Source: Nitrosomonas sp.
Lineage (GTDB): Bacteria; Pseudomonadota; Gammaproteobacteria; Burkholderiales; Nitrosomonadaceae
Length of the DNA stretch: 40,657 nucleotides
Reading direction: 5' to 3'
NCBI GenBank assembly: GCA_028577615.1
Contig: JAJSDU010000026.1
Coordinates: 1-40,657 of the forward strand
Of the stretch, positions 16,021-23,561 are shown piece after piece. The translations under genes were made by a program, and so were the position numbers. Within the stretch, counting starts at the first letter, position 1; every line of letters begins with the position of its first letter. The notes beneath the pieces were generated by a model. That model was not told the origin of the DNA. It made no database searches and was given only the letters and a program-made list of their open reading frames with translations.

Positions 16021-17406
16021 ATGGATTATCTGCCCGTTTTTCTGGACGTCAACAATAAAACCTGCCTGGTTGTCGGCGGCGGTTCAGTCGCCGCGCGTAA
16101 AGTTGCGCTGCTGCTGCAGGCCGGTGCGCAGGTGCATGTCGTATCGCCAGCGCTGGAACCGGCGCTGGGCGAACTGGCGCAGCAGCACAGAATCCGGCAC
16201 AGCGCGCAAAGATTTGCTGCCGGGCATCTGGAACAGTGCGTGCTCGTCATCGCCGCAACCGGCGATATGGCGGTGAACCGGCAGGTGTCGGAACTTGCCG
16301 GCGCGCGCAATATTCCGGTCAATGTCGTCGATCACCCGGAATTGTGCACGTTTATCATGCCTTCCATCGTCGACCGTTCTCCGCTGATGATCGCGGTGTC
16401 CAGCGGCGGCGCATCGCCCGTGCTGGCGCGAATGATCCGCGCCCGGCTGGAAACATGGATTCCGCATGCCTACGCGCGGCTGGCCGCCTGCGCGGGAAAA
16501 TTCCGCCAGCAGGTCAAGCAGCATTTCACGCAGGTGGCGCGCCGGCGGTTGTTCTGGGAAAAAGCGCTGCAGGGAAAATTCGCCGAGCTGATACTGGCGG
16601 GAAAGGATCAGGCCGCGGAAGATCATTTACAGCAATTGCTGGCCGCTGAAAAGGATGACGTGCCCGAAGGCGAGGTTTATCTGGTCGGCGCCGGACCGGG
16701 CAATCCCGATCTGCTGACTTTCCGCGCCATGCGGCTGATGCAGCAGGCCGATGTCGTGGTTTACGACCGGTTGGTGTCGCCCGCGATACTCGACATGGTG
16801 CGGCGCGACGCAACTCGCATCTACGCAGGCAAGGCGCGCAACCAGCACACATTGCCGCAGGAATCCATCAACCAGCTGCTGGTGCGGCTGGCGAAAGAAG
16901 GCCAACGCGTGCTCAGGCTGAAAGGCGGCGATCCGTTCATTTTCGGACGCGGCGGCGAAGAAATCGAAACCCTGTCCAGCCACCGGATACCCTTCCAGGT
17001 CGTACCCGGCATCACCGCCGCGTCCGGCGTGGCCGCTTACGCCGGCATACCGCTGACGCACCGCGATTATGCTCAGTCCTGCATTTTTGTCACCGGCCAC
17101 CTGAAAAACAACACCATTGATCTCGACTGGCCCGCACTGGCGCGTCCCGGTCAGACGATCGTCATTTATATGGGACTGCTCGGATTGCCGGTGCTGTGCG
17201 CACAACTCACCGCGCACGGCCTGCCGGAATCCACACCTGCCGCTATCGTGCAGCAGGGCACCACACTGACGCAGAAAATCGTCACCGGCACGCTGCGGAC
17301 ATTGCCCGAACTGGCTGCTGAAGCGCACCTGACACCGCCGACACTGATCATCGTCGGCGAAGTCGTCAAACTGCATCAGAAACTGGCGTGGTTTGCGCCG
17401 GTGTGA
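16021..17406 (+). CDS. cysG: Trifunctional siroheme synthase CysG
   Basis: A 461-residue fusion of normal CysG length. The N-terminal precorrin-2 dehydrogenase/ferrochelatase domain (about 1-205) has the NAD-binding GGGSVAARK at 19-27, Asp105 in NVVDHPELC at the position of the catalytic aspartate, and [11 protein letters not shown] near 127-137. The C-terminal uroporphyrinogen-III methyltransferase domain (about 217-455) has [25 protein letters not shown] and VPGITAASG motifs. In the family it converts uroporphyrinogen III to siroheme, the cofactor of sulfite and nitrite reductases, in the cytosol. ATG 16021 is 16 bp after the pilin-like gene; no strong ribosome binding site is seen. It may be read with the secretion operon, but a functional link is unlikely. 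Confidence 0.95.
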   Translation: MDYLPVFLDVNNKTCLVVGGGSVAARKVALLLQAGAQVHVVSPALEPALGELAQQHRIRHSAQRFAAGHLEQCVLVIAATGDMAVNRQVSELAGARNIPVNVVDHPELCTFIMPSIVDRSPLMIAVSSGGASPVLARMIRARLETWIPHAYARLAACAGKFRQQVKQHFTQVARRRLFWEKALQGKFAELILAGKDQAAEDHLQQLLAAEKDDVPEGEVYLVGAGPGNPDLLTFRAMRLMQQADVVVYDRLVSPAILDMVRRDATRIYAGKARNQHTLPQESINQLLVRLAKEGQRVLRLKGGDPFIFGRGGEEIETLSSHRIPFQVVPGITAASGVAAYAGIPLTHRDYAQSCIFVTGHLKNNTIDLDWPALARPGQTIVIYMGLLGLPVLCAQLTAHGLPESTPAAIVQQGTTLTQKIVTGTLRTLPELAAEAHLTPPTLIIVGEVVKLHQKLAWFAPV

Positions 17407-17888
17407 TTTCTGGTGGAATTCTCGGGTTTGCCGCTCAGACTGATTTTTCTACCCCAGAGCATCAATGACGCGCAGGATGCTCTGAAGGCGCAATATGTTT
17501 ATATCAGGCAGTTATTTATAGACATGATTGGCAATGGATGCAGCCGTCATCCAGATAAAGTTCCTTCCTGCGGTTGTCTCGGGTAGTCAAATGGCACAAG
17601 CCACCAGTCAATCCGGTTCTTAACGATCTTGCCATTGTTCATTTCCAGATTCAATCTCGCGCAGAATAAATTCTTGCTGTATCTCAAAACCTGACTCCCT
17701 CTCTATGTTTTGCTTGATCCCTATGTTCTTGCTCGCACTCAGTGCTTCGCTCGGTATCCTAAACTGGCGATAATCTGGCATAACCACCATTCGTTAATCT
17801 CATCCCGAAATTTTCCATCCGGCAAACCCATTGCACAAATCCATACACCCCAGCACCAGCGGTTTCGTTGACTCCATTGATTCCGTAA

Positions 17889-17914
17889 GGCGGATGCCCA
17901 ACGGGCGATCCGCC
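17889..17914. repeat. GC-rich palindromic repeat unit (copy 1)
   Basis: GGCGGAT-GCCC-AAC-GGGC-G-ATCCGCC forms an 11-bp stem with one bulge. It is preceded by GTAA, giving the GTAAGGCGGA edge that reappears inverted in copy 2 (TCCGCCTTAC). The pattern resembles dispersed REP/MITE-like intergenic palindromes seen in several proteobacterial genomes. It is located in a gene-poor patch. Confidence 0.6.
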
Positions 17915-17997
17915 AAGCCAAAACCAGAATCAACATATCGTCCCAAACAATCATCACTTTCGTTCAATAAAGCCATTCGAATGGAATGTTTCCATTT

Positions 17998-18021
17998 GGC
18001 GGAACGCCTCCGGCTTCCGCC
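17998..18021. repeat. GC-rich palindromic repeat unit (copy 2, inverted)
   Basis: GGCGGAA ... TTCCGCC (17998-18004 and 18015-18021) with inner GCC/GGC pairing makes a hairpin of about 10 bp. It is followed by TTACGCGGGTTGAG. Its right edge TCCGCCTTAC is the reverse complement of the left edge of copy 1, so the two units face each other across about 110 bp. Confidence 0.6.
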
Positions 18022-18080
18022 TTACGCGGGTTGAGTATCATTCAAGCAGACTTGTTTGGCGTCACAAAAATGAACGAGTT

Positions 18081-18299
18081 ATGAGCAATAATTTCCAGCT
18101 TTCAAGTCAGTTCAAAATCCACGGCATGCAGCGCTCGGCAATCGAAATGTTCACTGAAAAAATGCTCCGGGCGTTTCAGTGCAGTGTAATTCTGTCACTG
18201 CAACAGAACACGATGAACATGATTCCCGATAATCAGGCATCGCAGATAATACTTGACGAAAAAGCCCGGGATGCGTTTTACTTGGATTTCCTAAAATAA
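18081..18299 (+). CDS. Hypothetical small protein (72 aa)
   Basis: An open frame of 72 codons from ATG 18081 with a weak ACGAG ribosome binding site. The product is soluble, has no motif I recognise, no signal peptide and no membrane helix, and contains two Met-rich stretches (MQRSAIEMFTEKMLRAF and NTMNMIPDN). It sits between palindromic repeats and a tiny membrane-peptide ORF 35 bp downstream in the same direction. It could be a real accessory gene or chance open sequence. Confidence 0.35.
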   Translation: MSNNFQLSSQFKIHGMQRSAIEMFTEKMLRAFQCSVILSLQQNTMNMIPDNQASQIILDEKARDAFYLDFLK

Positions 18300-18334
18300 T
18301 AACTATCGAGTATCTGATATGAGGAGCTGGAGCT

Positions 18335-18409
18335 ATGAAAAAACTCGTTATTATCGCATTGTGTATTTTTATTCCAGGTTATGTCTATTTGATGATTCAG
18401 TATTTCTAA
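18335..18409 (+). CDS. Predicted 24-residue hydrophobic peptide
   Basis: ATG 18335 follows a strong ribosome binding site (GAGGAG at 18321-18326, eight bases upstream). It opens a 25-codon frame encoding MKKLVIIALCIFIPGYVYLM plus IQYF and a TAA stop. The product is a single hydrophobic helix with two N-terminal lysines, like known small membrane proteins or a bare signal anchor. No family can be assigned. The well-placed ribosome binding site is the main support. Confidence 0.4.
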   Translation: MKKLVIIALCIFIPGYVYLMIQYF

Positions 18410-18504
18410 GAACCTGTTCAGGATCTCGCTGAAGGAGGCATGGCCACGTTAGAATGGCACTGCATGCCTGGTGAGGTCTTTGACAGGTACTTTCTTCTTA
18501 AGAA

Positions 18505-18539
18505 AACACCGGCAACAGAAAAAACCGGTTGCCGGTGTT
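18505..18539 (-). terminator. Rho-independent terminator for the Rid-family gene
   Basis: A perfect 12-bp stem (AACACCGGCAAC / GTTGCCGGTGTT) with an 11-nt loop. Read on the minus strand it is followed by TTCTTAAG, a short T-rich tract, and it lies 25 bp past the stop of the minus-strand gene at 18565. Confidence 0.7.
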
Positions 18540-18564
18540 GATGTAAAAGCATTCTGTTTTAAAG

Positions 18565-18948
18565 TCACTCGCCGCAATACGCGGTCACCTGAATTTCAAT
18601 TTTCATGCGGGGGTCGGACAGGCCTGCGGTGAGCATCATCGCCGATGGCCTGACATCGCCGAAATATTTGCGCGTGACCGGAAAGCATTTGGGAAAATCG
18701 TCAGCATTCGGCAGCACATAGGTAACGCGCACGACATCCTTCAGGCTGCTGTCGGCTTCCTTCAATGCGGCTTCGATATTTTTGAAACACTGCTCGGCCT
18801 GTTCCACCAGGTCGTCGGATATGGTCATGTTGCTGTAGTCGAATCCGGTGGTGCCGGAAACCAGTACCCAGTCACCCGCGCGGACTGCGCGGGAATAGCC
18901 GATTTCCTGCTCGAATGTTGATCCGGAACTGATCAGTTTGCGCGCCAT
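18565..18948 (-). CDS. Rid (YjgF/YER057c/UK114) family protein, catalytic Arg not conserved
   Basis: A 127-residue single-domain protein of the Rid family with the hallmarks RAGDWVLVSGTTGFD near 23-37 and FKNIEAALKEADSSLKDVVRVTYVL. The C-terminal segment is RPSAMMLTAGLSDPRMKIEIQ. Canonical RidA has an arginine in the V-A-R-L motif before P-x-x-K-I-E-I-E that is needed for imine/enamine hydrolysis. Here the aligned stretch is AGLSDP, so the arginine is absent and this is probably one of the other Rid subgroups with unknown substrate. ATG 18948 has GGAGAA eight bases upstream. It is a single-gene unit with its own terminator, next to a MITE-like element. Confidence 0.85.
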   Translation of the reverse strand: MARKLISSGSTFEQEIGYSRAVRAGDWVLVSGTTGFDYSNMTISDDLVEQAEQCFKNIEAALKEADSSLKDVVRVTYVLPNADDFPKCFPVTRKYFGDVRPSAMMLTAGLSDPRMKIEIQVTAYCGE

Positions 18949-18991
18949 GTTGTTTTCTCCTTGATAAACGTTGCAAAAAATTGTAACTATA

Positions 18992-19230
18992 ATCCTAAAA
19001 CCCTCAGTTGAATGGGATTTAGAGTGCGTTGATTTTTATTTATGGCAAGGCGCAATGAGGCGTAATAACGTGTTATTACATCGAATTGCAACGCAGCCAA
19101 AATTAAAAAGCGGCGTGCTATAAATACCATAGTGTGACTCACCATCTGGATAAACTGGCATTGTCCAAGTTACTCTATTTATTCAGACCGTTAATCATTT
19201 CGGGTAACGGTCAACTGAGGTTTTTAGGAT
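18992..19230. mobile_element. MITE-like element with 20-bp terminal inverted repeats
   Basis: The left end ATCCTAAAACCCTCAGTTGA (18992-19011) and right end TCAACTGAGGTTTTTAGGAT (19211-19230) are inverted repeats matching at 19 of 20 positions. They enclose 199 bp without a gene. The interior holds a perfect palindrome, GTAATAACGTGTTATTAC, at 19062-19079. Size, near-perfect ends and lack of coding capacity fit a non-autonomous miniature element. A target-site duplication is not obvious from the flanks. It lies in the Rid/sbcB intergenic region, and its right end is 55 bp from the sbcB start, so it may affect sbcB transcription. Confidence 0.7.
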
Positions 19231-19285
19231 AATGGGATACCTTGCGATTTCAAAGCGGGTTCAAACAAATAGGAGCTGTCCGCTG

Positions 19286-20755
19286 ATGGTGACGACATTA
19301 TACTGGCATGACTACGAAACGACCGGCGTCGACCCGAAACGCGACAGGCCGGTGCAGTTTGCCGGCGTGCGCACGGACGAGGCATTCAACGAAATCGGCG
19401 AGCCGCTGGTGATTTACTGCAAGCCGCCGCGCGATACCCTGCCGCAGCCGGTATCCTGCCTGATTACGGGCATCACGCCGCAGCAGGCGGATGAAAAAGG
19501 TCTCGCGGAGGCCGATTTTATCGCAAAAATCCATGCCGAACTGGCGCAGCCCAATACCTGCGGACTGGGTTACAACACGCTTCGCTTCGACGATGAAGTG
19601 ACGCGCTACACGCTTTACCGCAATTTTTACGATCCTTACGCGCGCGAATGGCAGAACGGCAATTCACGCTGGGACATCATCGATCTGGTGCGCATGACCT
19701 ATGCTTTGCGGCCTGAAGGCATTGAATGGCCGCGGCGTGCAACGGAAAGGGGAGAGCAGGGTAAACAGGACGAACAGCCAAGCTTCCGGCTTGAGGATTT
19801 AACCGCCGCGAATGGCATCGCGCATGGGTCGGCGCACGATGCGCTGTCCGATGTGCGCGCCACGATCGGGCTGGCGCGTCTGCTGCATGAACGGCAGCCG
19901 CGGCTTTACAGCTGGCTGTATCAGTTGCGCAATAAACGGCGCGCGGCGGAATTGCTCGATTTATTCGGCTATACGCCGGTCGTGCATACCTCGCGCATGT
20001 ATCCGGCCAGCAGCGGATGCACCACGCTGGTAATGCCGCTTGCCGCCGAACCGGCCAATCCGAACAGCGTGCTGGTTTATGACCTGCGTCACGATCCGGA
20101 GATGTTTCTGGACAGGGATGTTGAATCGCTGGGGCGGTATCTGTTTACCCGCAATGACGATATGCCGGACGGGGAACAGCGTTTGCCGGTCAAGTCGGTG
20201 AAAATCAACAAATGCCCGGCGCTGGCGCCGCGCAATACACTCAACGCGCAGGCTGCCGGGCGTATCGGCATCGATCCTGATGTCTGCGAGCGGCACTGGC
20301 GCAAACTCAAGGCCTATTGTGAAAAAACCGATTTTGCGCAGCGTGTGGCTTCGGCTTATACTGGCAGGGCATTCGAGCCGGTGGAGGATGTCGATCAGGC
20401 CTTGTATGACGGTTTTTTCGACAGCGCCGATACGCCGCTGCTGATGCAGATACGCCGCGCCGCGCCGCAGGCGCTGGCCACGGCCCGTTTTGAGTTTCAC
20501 GACTGGCGTCTGCCGGAATTGTTTTTCCGCTACCGCGCGCGAAACTGGCCGGAGACATTGGCTGCTGATGAATATGAACGCTGGCGGCAGTTACGCGGAC
20601 AACGGTTGACGCAAGGCACTGGCGGCGACAGTCTGGCCATCGATCGCTATTTTGACCAGCTATCCGCTTTGCGCGCTGAATACGCCGGTAATGCAAAAGC
20701 GCTGGAAATACTCGAAGCGCTGGCGCAGTGGGGAAAAAATCTCATGAATTTTTGA
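19286..20755 (+). CDS. sbcB: Exodeoxyribonuclease I
   Basis: A 489-residue ExoI (about 475 in E. coli). The DEDDh exonuclease domain (1-200) shows WHDYETTG, LITGITPQQAD, GYNTLRFDDEVTRYTLYRNFYDPYA and HGSAHDALSDVRATI. The SH3-like and helical C-terminal domains include KINKCPALAPRNTL and LFFRYRARNWPETL. In the family it degrades single-stranded DNA 3' to 5' in recombination and mismatch repair. The frame is open to 19232, at the edge of the MITE-like element, but ATG 19286 has AGGAG at 19271-19275 and gives the normal N-terminus. An 18-residue tract around RATERGEQGKQDEQ is an insertion relative to E. coli ExoI. Confidence 0.93.
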   Translation: MVTTLYWHDYETTGVDPKRDRPVQFAGVRTDEAFNEIGEPLVIYCKPPRDTLPQPVSCLITGITPQQADEKGLAEADFIAKIHAELAQPNTCGLGYNTLRFDDEVTRYTLYRNFYDPYAREWQNGNSRWDIIDLVRMTYALRPEGIEWPRRATERGEQGKQDEQPSFRLEDLTAANGIAHGSAHDALSDVRATIGLARLLHERQPRLYSWLYQLRNKRRAAELLDLFGYTPVVHTSRMYPASSGCTTLVMPLAAEPANPNSVLVYDLRHDPEMFLDRDVESLGRYLFTRNDDMPDGEQRLPVKSVKINKCPALAPRNTLNAQAAGRIGIDPDVCERHWRKLKAYCEKTDFAQRVASAYTGRAFEPVEDVDQALYDGFFDSADTPLLMQIRRAAPQALATARFEFHDWRLPELFFRYRARNWPETLAADEYERWRQLRGQRLTQGTGGDSLAIDRYFDQLSALRAEYAGNAKALEILEALAQWGKNLMNF

Positions 20756-20760
20756 TAGGA

Positions 20761-20793
20761 CAGCATCATGATGCTGCCTTCTACGGCTATAAT
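20761..20793 (+). promoter_or_regulatory. Candidate ilvA promoter with perfect 16-bp palindrome
   Basis: CAGCATCATGATGCTG (20761-20776) is a perfect palindrome. Eleven bases downstream lies TATAAT (20788-20793), a consensus -10 box, 45 bp before the ilvA ATG. The palindrome covers where a -35 would be and no good -35 is present, which fits a regulator-dependent promoter. The palindrome could alternatively be a short hairpin at the end of sbcB. Confidence 0.4.
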
Positions 20794-20838
20794 TCCAGAT
20801 ACAATGTACTCTTTATTTTGTTGTGTTTCCATGCGGTT

Positions 20839-22350
20839 ATGAAAAATAATTATCTTGAAAGAATCCTGACAGCACAGGTTTATGATGTTGCAGAACAGAC
20901 GCCGCTTGATGACATGCCCATCCTGTCCGCGCGCATCCATAATCAGGTGTTGCTCAAGCGCGAGGATTTGCAGCAGGTTTTTTCTTTCAAGCTGCGCGGC
21001 GCGTATAACAAGATGTTCAAGTTGTCTCCGGAAGTGCGTAATCGTGGCGTGATAGCGGCTTCAGCCGGCAATCATGCGCAAGGCGTGGCGCTCGCCGCGA
21101 AAAAACTGGATTGCAGCGCCACCATTGTGATGCCAGTGACTACGCCGCAGATCAAGGTGCAGGCGGTCATGGCACGCGGAGCGACCGTGGTGCTGCATGG
21201 CGATTCGTACAGCGATGCGTATGAACATGCGATGGAACTGTCCAAGGCGCACCAGGCGACGTTTATCCATCCGTATGACGATCCGGATGTCATCGCCGGT
21301 CAGGGCACCGTCGGCATGGAAATTTTGCGCCAGCACACCGGAAATATTCACGCTCTGTTCGTGCCGGTGGGCGGGGGCGGGCTGATTTCTGGCGTGGCGG
21401 CGTATGCCAAGAGACTTTATCCTGAAATCAAAATTATCGGCGTTGAACCGGTTGACGCCAACGCCCTGTTCCGTTCGTTGCAGAGCGGCCGCCGTGTCAA
21501 ACTGCCGCAGGTCGGATTGTTCGCCGATGGCGTGGCGGTCAAGCAGATTGGCAGGGAAACGTTCCGTTTGTGCCGCGAACTGGTCGATGAAGTCATTCTG
21601 GTCGATACCGATGAAATCTGCGCAGCGATCAAGGATGTTTTTGAAGATACGCGCACCATACTCGAGCCATCGGGTGCGCTTTCAATCGCCGGTATCAAAA
21701 CCTATGTGGAACGGGAGAATATTCTGCACCAGACGCTGATTGGCATTGCTTCGGGCGCCAATATGAATTTCGACCGGCTGCGGCATATTTCCGAGCGCGC
21801 GGAGATCGGTGAGCACCGCGAAGCGGTAATGGCGGTCATCATTCCGGAAAAGCCCGGCAGCTTCAAGAAATTCTGTAACCTGCTGGGTGCAAAAAGCATA
21901 ACCGAATTTAACTACCGCTACGCCGATCCGCGGGAAGCGCGCGTTTTTGTCGGCATTTCGGTGCGTAACCGCGATGAAACCGAGAAACTCGTCGCTGACT
22001 TGCAGAGCAGCGGACTGAATACACTGGATCTGAGCAATAATGAAATGGCCAAGCTGCATATCCGCCATCTGGTCGGCGGGCGTGCGCCCGAGATTAAAAA
22101 TGAAATTCTGTACCGGTTTGAGTTCCCGGACCGCCCCGGCGCGCTGATGGATTTTCTCAATGCCATGAGCCACAACTGGAATATCAGCCTGTTTCACTAT
22201 CGCAATCATGGCGCAGATTACGGACGGGTGCTGATCGGCATTCAGGTGCCGCCGGATGAAAAAACGGACTTCAAGCATTTTCTCGACCAGCTGGGTTATC
22301 GGTACTGGGATGAGAGCAAGAATCCGGCGTATAAGCTGTTCCTGGGTTGA
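20839..22350 (+). CDS. ilvA: Biosynthetic threonine ammonia-lyase (dehydratase) IlvA
   Basis: A 503-residue long-form threonine dehydratase. The PLP lysine is Lys51 in FSFKLRGAYNK, with SAGNHAQGVA, the glycine-rich phosphate loop VGGGGLISG, and EPSGALSIAG following. The C-terminal half holds two ACT-like regulatory domains (about 325-400 and 415-500, each starting near IPEKPGSFKKF or FEFPDRPGALMDF). In the family it deaminates L-threonine to 2-oxobutanoate, the first step to isoleucine, and is inhibited by isoleucine through the ACT domains. The start is ATG 20839; no convincing ribosome binding site precedes it, though the protein N-terminus matches the family. It stands alone, away from other ilv genes. 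Confidence 0.95.
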   Translation: MKNNYLERILTAQVYDVAEQTPLDDMPILSARIHNQVLLKREDLQQVFSFKLRGAYNKMFKLSPEVRNRGVIAASAGNHAQGVALAAKKLDCSATIVMPVTTPQIKVQAVMARGATVVLHGDSYSDAYEHAMELSKAHQATFIHPYDDPDVIAGQGTVGMEILRQHTGNIHALFVPVGGGGLISGVAAYAKRLYPEIKIIGVEPVDANALFRSLQSGRRVKLPQVGLFADGVAVKQIGRETFRLCRELVDEVILVDTDEICAAIKDVFEDTRTILEPSGALSIAGIKTYVERENILHQTLIGIASGANMNFDRLRHISERAEIGEHREAVMAVIIPEKPGSFKKFCNLLGAKSITEFNYRYADPREARVFVGISVRNRDETEKLVADLQSSGLNTLDLSNNEMAKLHIRHLVGGRAPEIKNEILYRFEFPDRPGALMDFLNAMSHNWNISLFHYRNHGADYGRVLIGIQVPPDEKTDFKHFLDQLGYRYWDESKNPAYKLFLG

Positions 22351-22474
22351 GCGTCTGGCGGGAAATTGATCGATGCCATCCGATGCAGGACTGTGCAAAG
22401 CAAGAGTCTGAATTTGCGCGCACAAACAATTTGGAAGATGAATAATTGGGATGATGACAGGGGGAGAATCGCCA

Positions 22475-23527
22475 ATGAATGAATATATCGCAGAACTATC
22501 GAATTTGTTTTCTTTTGACGAACTGGCCAGACGCAGCTGGCTGGAAATTGCGCTGATCGTTTCACCGGCTGTGGCGTTGATTTTTTTATTGCTCGGTTAC
22601 CTGTTCTTTCTGAAAACCAAAGCATGGCAATGGACCATTTATTCCCTCAGTCTGGTGCTGCTGGTCGGCTATCTGCCCTATGAACTCATGCGCCAATCGA
22701 CCGAGCTGTCCCGCGCGCAGGCGAATGTCGATGCGCTGCATGGCAATTTACAGACTTTTCTGCGCGAAGCGAATATTGAATATACAAGCAACCTCAACGA
22801 TGAATCCGTTGCGGAGAGTCTGCTCGACGAGCTGATCAAAGGCCTTGATGTCAATGAACGCAAGGAATTGATTATGCTGTCATGGATTATGTCGGAAAAT
22901 GAAAAGTATGCGTTAAGCCGGATTGACGACAGGCAGAAGCTGTTTACCGATGACATCAAAACCAGTGTGAGCGCCGCAAAAAGTGAAATCATCGAATCCA
23001 GAAAACCAGTTCCGGTTGAAAAAATTTCCAGCGACGTGGTGAAGCGCCTGGAAACCGAAGTCAATCATCTGCTGGAAAACAAAATGAGCGCCTTCAAGCT
23101 GGAAATCGATAACACGCTGGACAGCTTTGAGAAGGATATCAATACATTTATTCAGGGCGAGCTTGGCAATTATGAAGAAAAGCTCGCGGCGATTACCCAG
23201 CAGAATGTCGATGAATTACGCAAGTATTCCAGTCAGGCGAACCGGGTCATCGCGCAGCAGGTGAGCAAAATCAATCAGGAATCGCTGAAAAAACTTGACG
23301 ACACGAAAACCAGCATAGAAGGCATCGGCGCGGCAATCGGCACTATCGATCTGCAGGCCGTGCTGAAGCAGATGGAGCGGCTGTCAACGAAAATTGAGCA
23401 TGCGCAGAAACGTAATGATGTTCAGTTTGAGTATCTCGAATGCATGCGTACCGCAGGCATGCTGGATCTGGGTGGCAAACGGGACGAATGCAGGGGCGCT
23501 CTGGACAGCGCGTTGAGTAATTTATAA
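22475..23527 (+). CDS. Inner-membrane protein with long periplasmic or cytoplasmic coiled coil, unknown function
   Basis: A 350-residue protein I do not recognise. Two membrane helices (about 22-46 and 51-68) make a hairpin, followed by some 280 residues that are hydrophilic, rich in E, K, S, L and N, and predicted coiled coil in parts (ETEVNHLLENKMSAFKLEID, NVDELRKYSSQANRVIAQ). The C-terminus has two cysteines (LECMRTAGML, KRDECRGAL). ATG 22475 follows GGGGGAG at about 22460-22466. The earlier ATGs at 22451 and 22454 lack a ribosome binding site. It is a single gene convergent with the beta-CASP gene. A scaffold or stress-sensing role would be a guess. Confidence 0.75.
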   Translation: MNEYIAELSNLFSFDELARRSWLEIALIVSPAVALIFLLLGYLFFLKTKAWQWTIYSLSLVLLVGYLPYELMRQSTELSRAQANVDALHGNLQTFLREANIEYTSNLNDESVAESLLDELIKGLDVNERKELIMLSWIMSENEKYALSRIDDRQKLFTDDIKTSVSAAKSEIIESRKPVPVEKISSDVVKRLETEVNHLLENKMSAFKLEIDNTLDSFEKDINTFIQGELGNYEEKLAAITQQNVDELRKYSSQANRVIAQQVSKINQESLKKLDDTKTSIEGIGAAIGTIDLQAVLKQMERLSTKIEHAQKRNDVQFEYLECMRTAGMLDLGGKRDECRGALDSALSNL

Positions 23528-23540
23528 AGAGCAGTTATTT

Positions 23541-23559
23541 CACCTGTTTCGAACAGGTG
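23541..23559. terminator. Short hairpin between convergent genes, possible bidirectional terminator
   Basis: CACCTGTT-TCG-AACAGGTG is a perfect 8-bp stem with a 3-nt loop. It lies in the 34-bp gap between the convergent genes ending at 23527 (+) and 23562 (-). Flanking T tracts are short on both strands, so termination strength is uncertain. Confidence 0.45.
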
Positions 23560-23561
23560 TT

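Larger units (their letters stand above)
17407..18080. other. Gene-poor accessory interval
   Basis: No gene is supported across these 674 bases. A 9-bp hairpin (CAGAGCATC / GATGCTCTG, 17455-17484, 12-nt loop) lies 48 bp past the cysG stop but lacks a T run, so it is only a possible terminator. Two GC-rich palindromic units occur near 17889 and 17998 and are listed separately. A minus-strand open stretch (17739-17957) has Trp-rich content and no credible start. Confidence 0.5.

Noticed and set aside
17739-17957. Minus-strand 72-codon Trp-rich frame
   Set aside because: No plausible start or ribosome binding site, and it crosses a palindromic repeat; probably chance open sequence or decayed mobile DNA.
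19232-19285. Upstream start for sbcB at the edge of the MITE-like element
   Set aside because: The added 18 residues are not part of ExoI and have no ribosome binding site; ATG 19286 has one.
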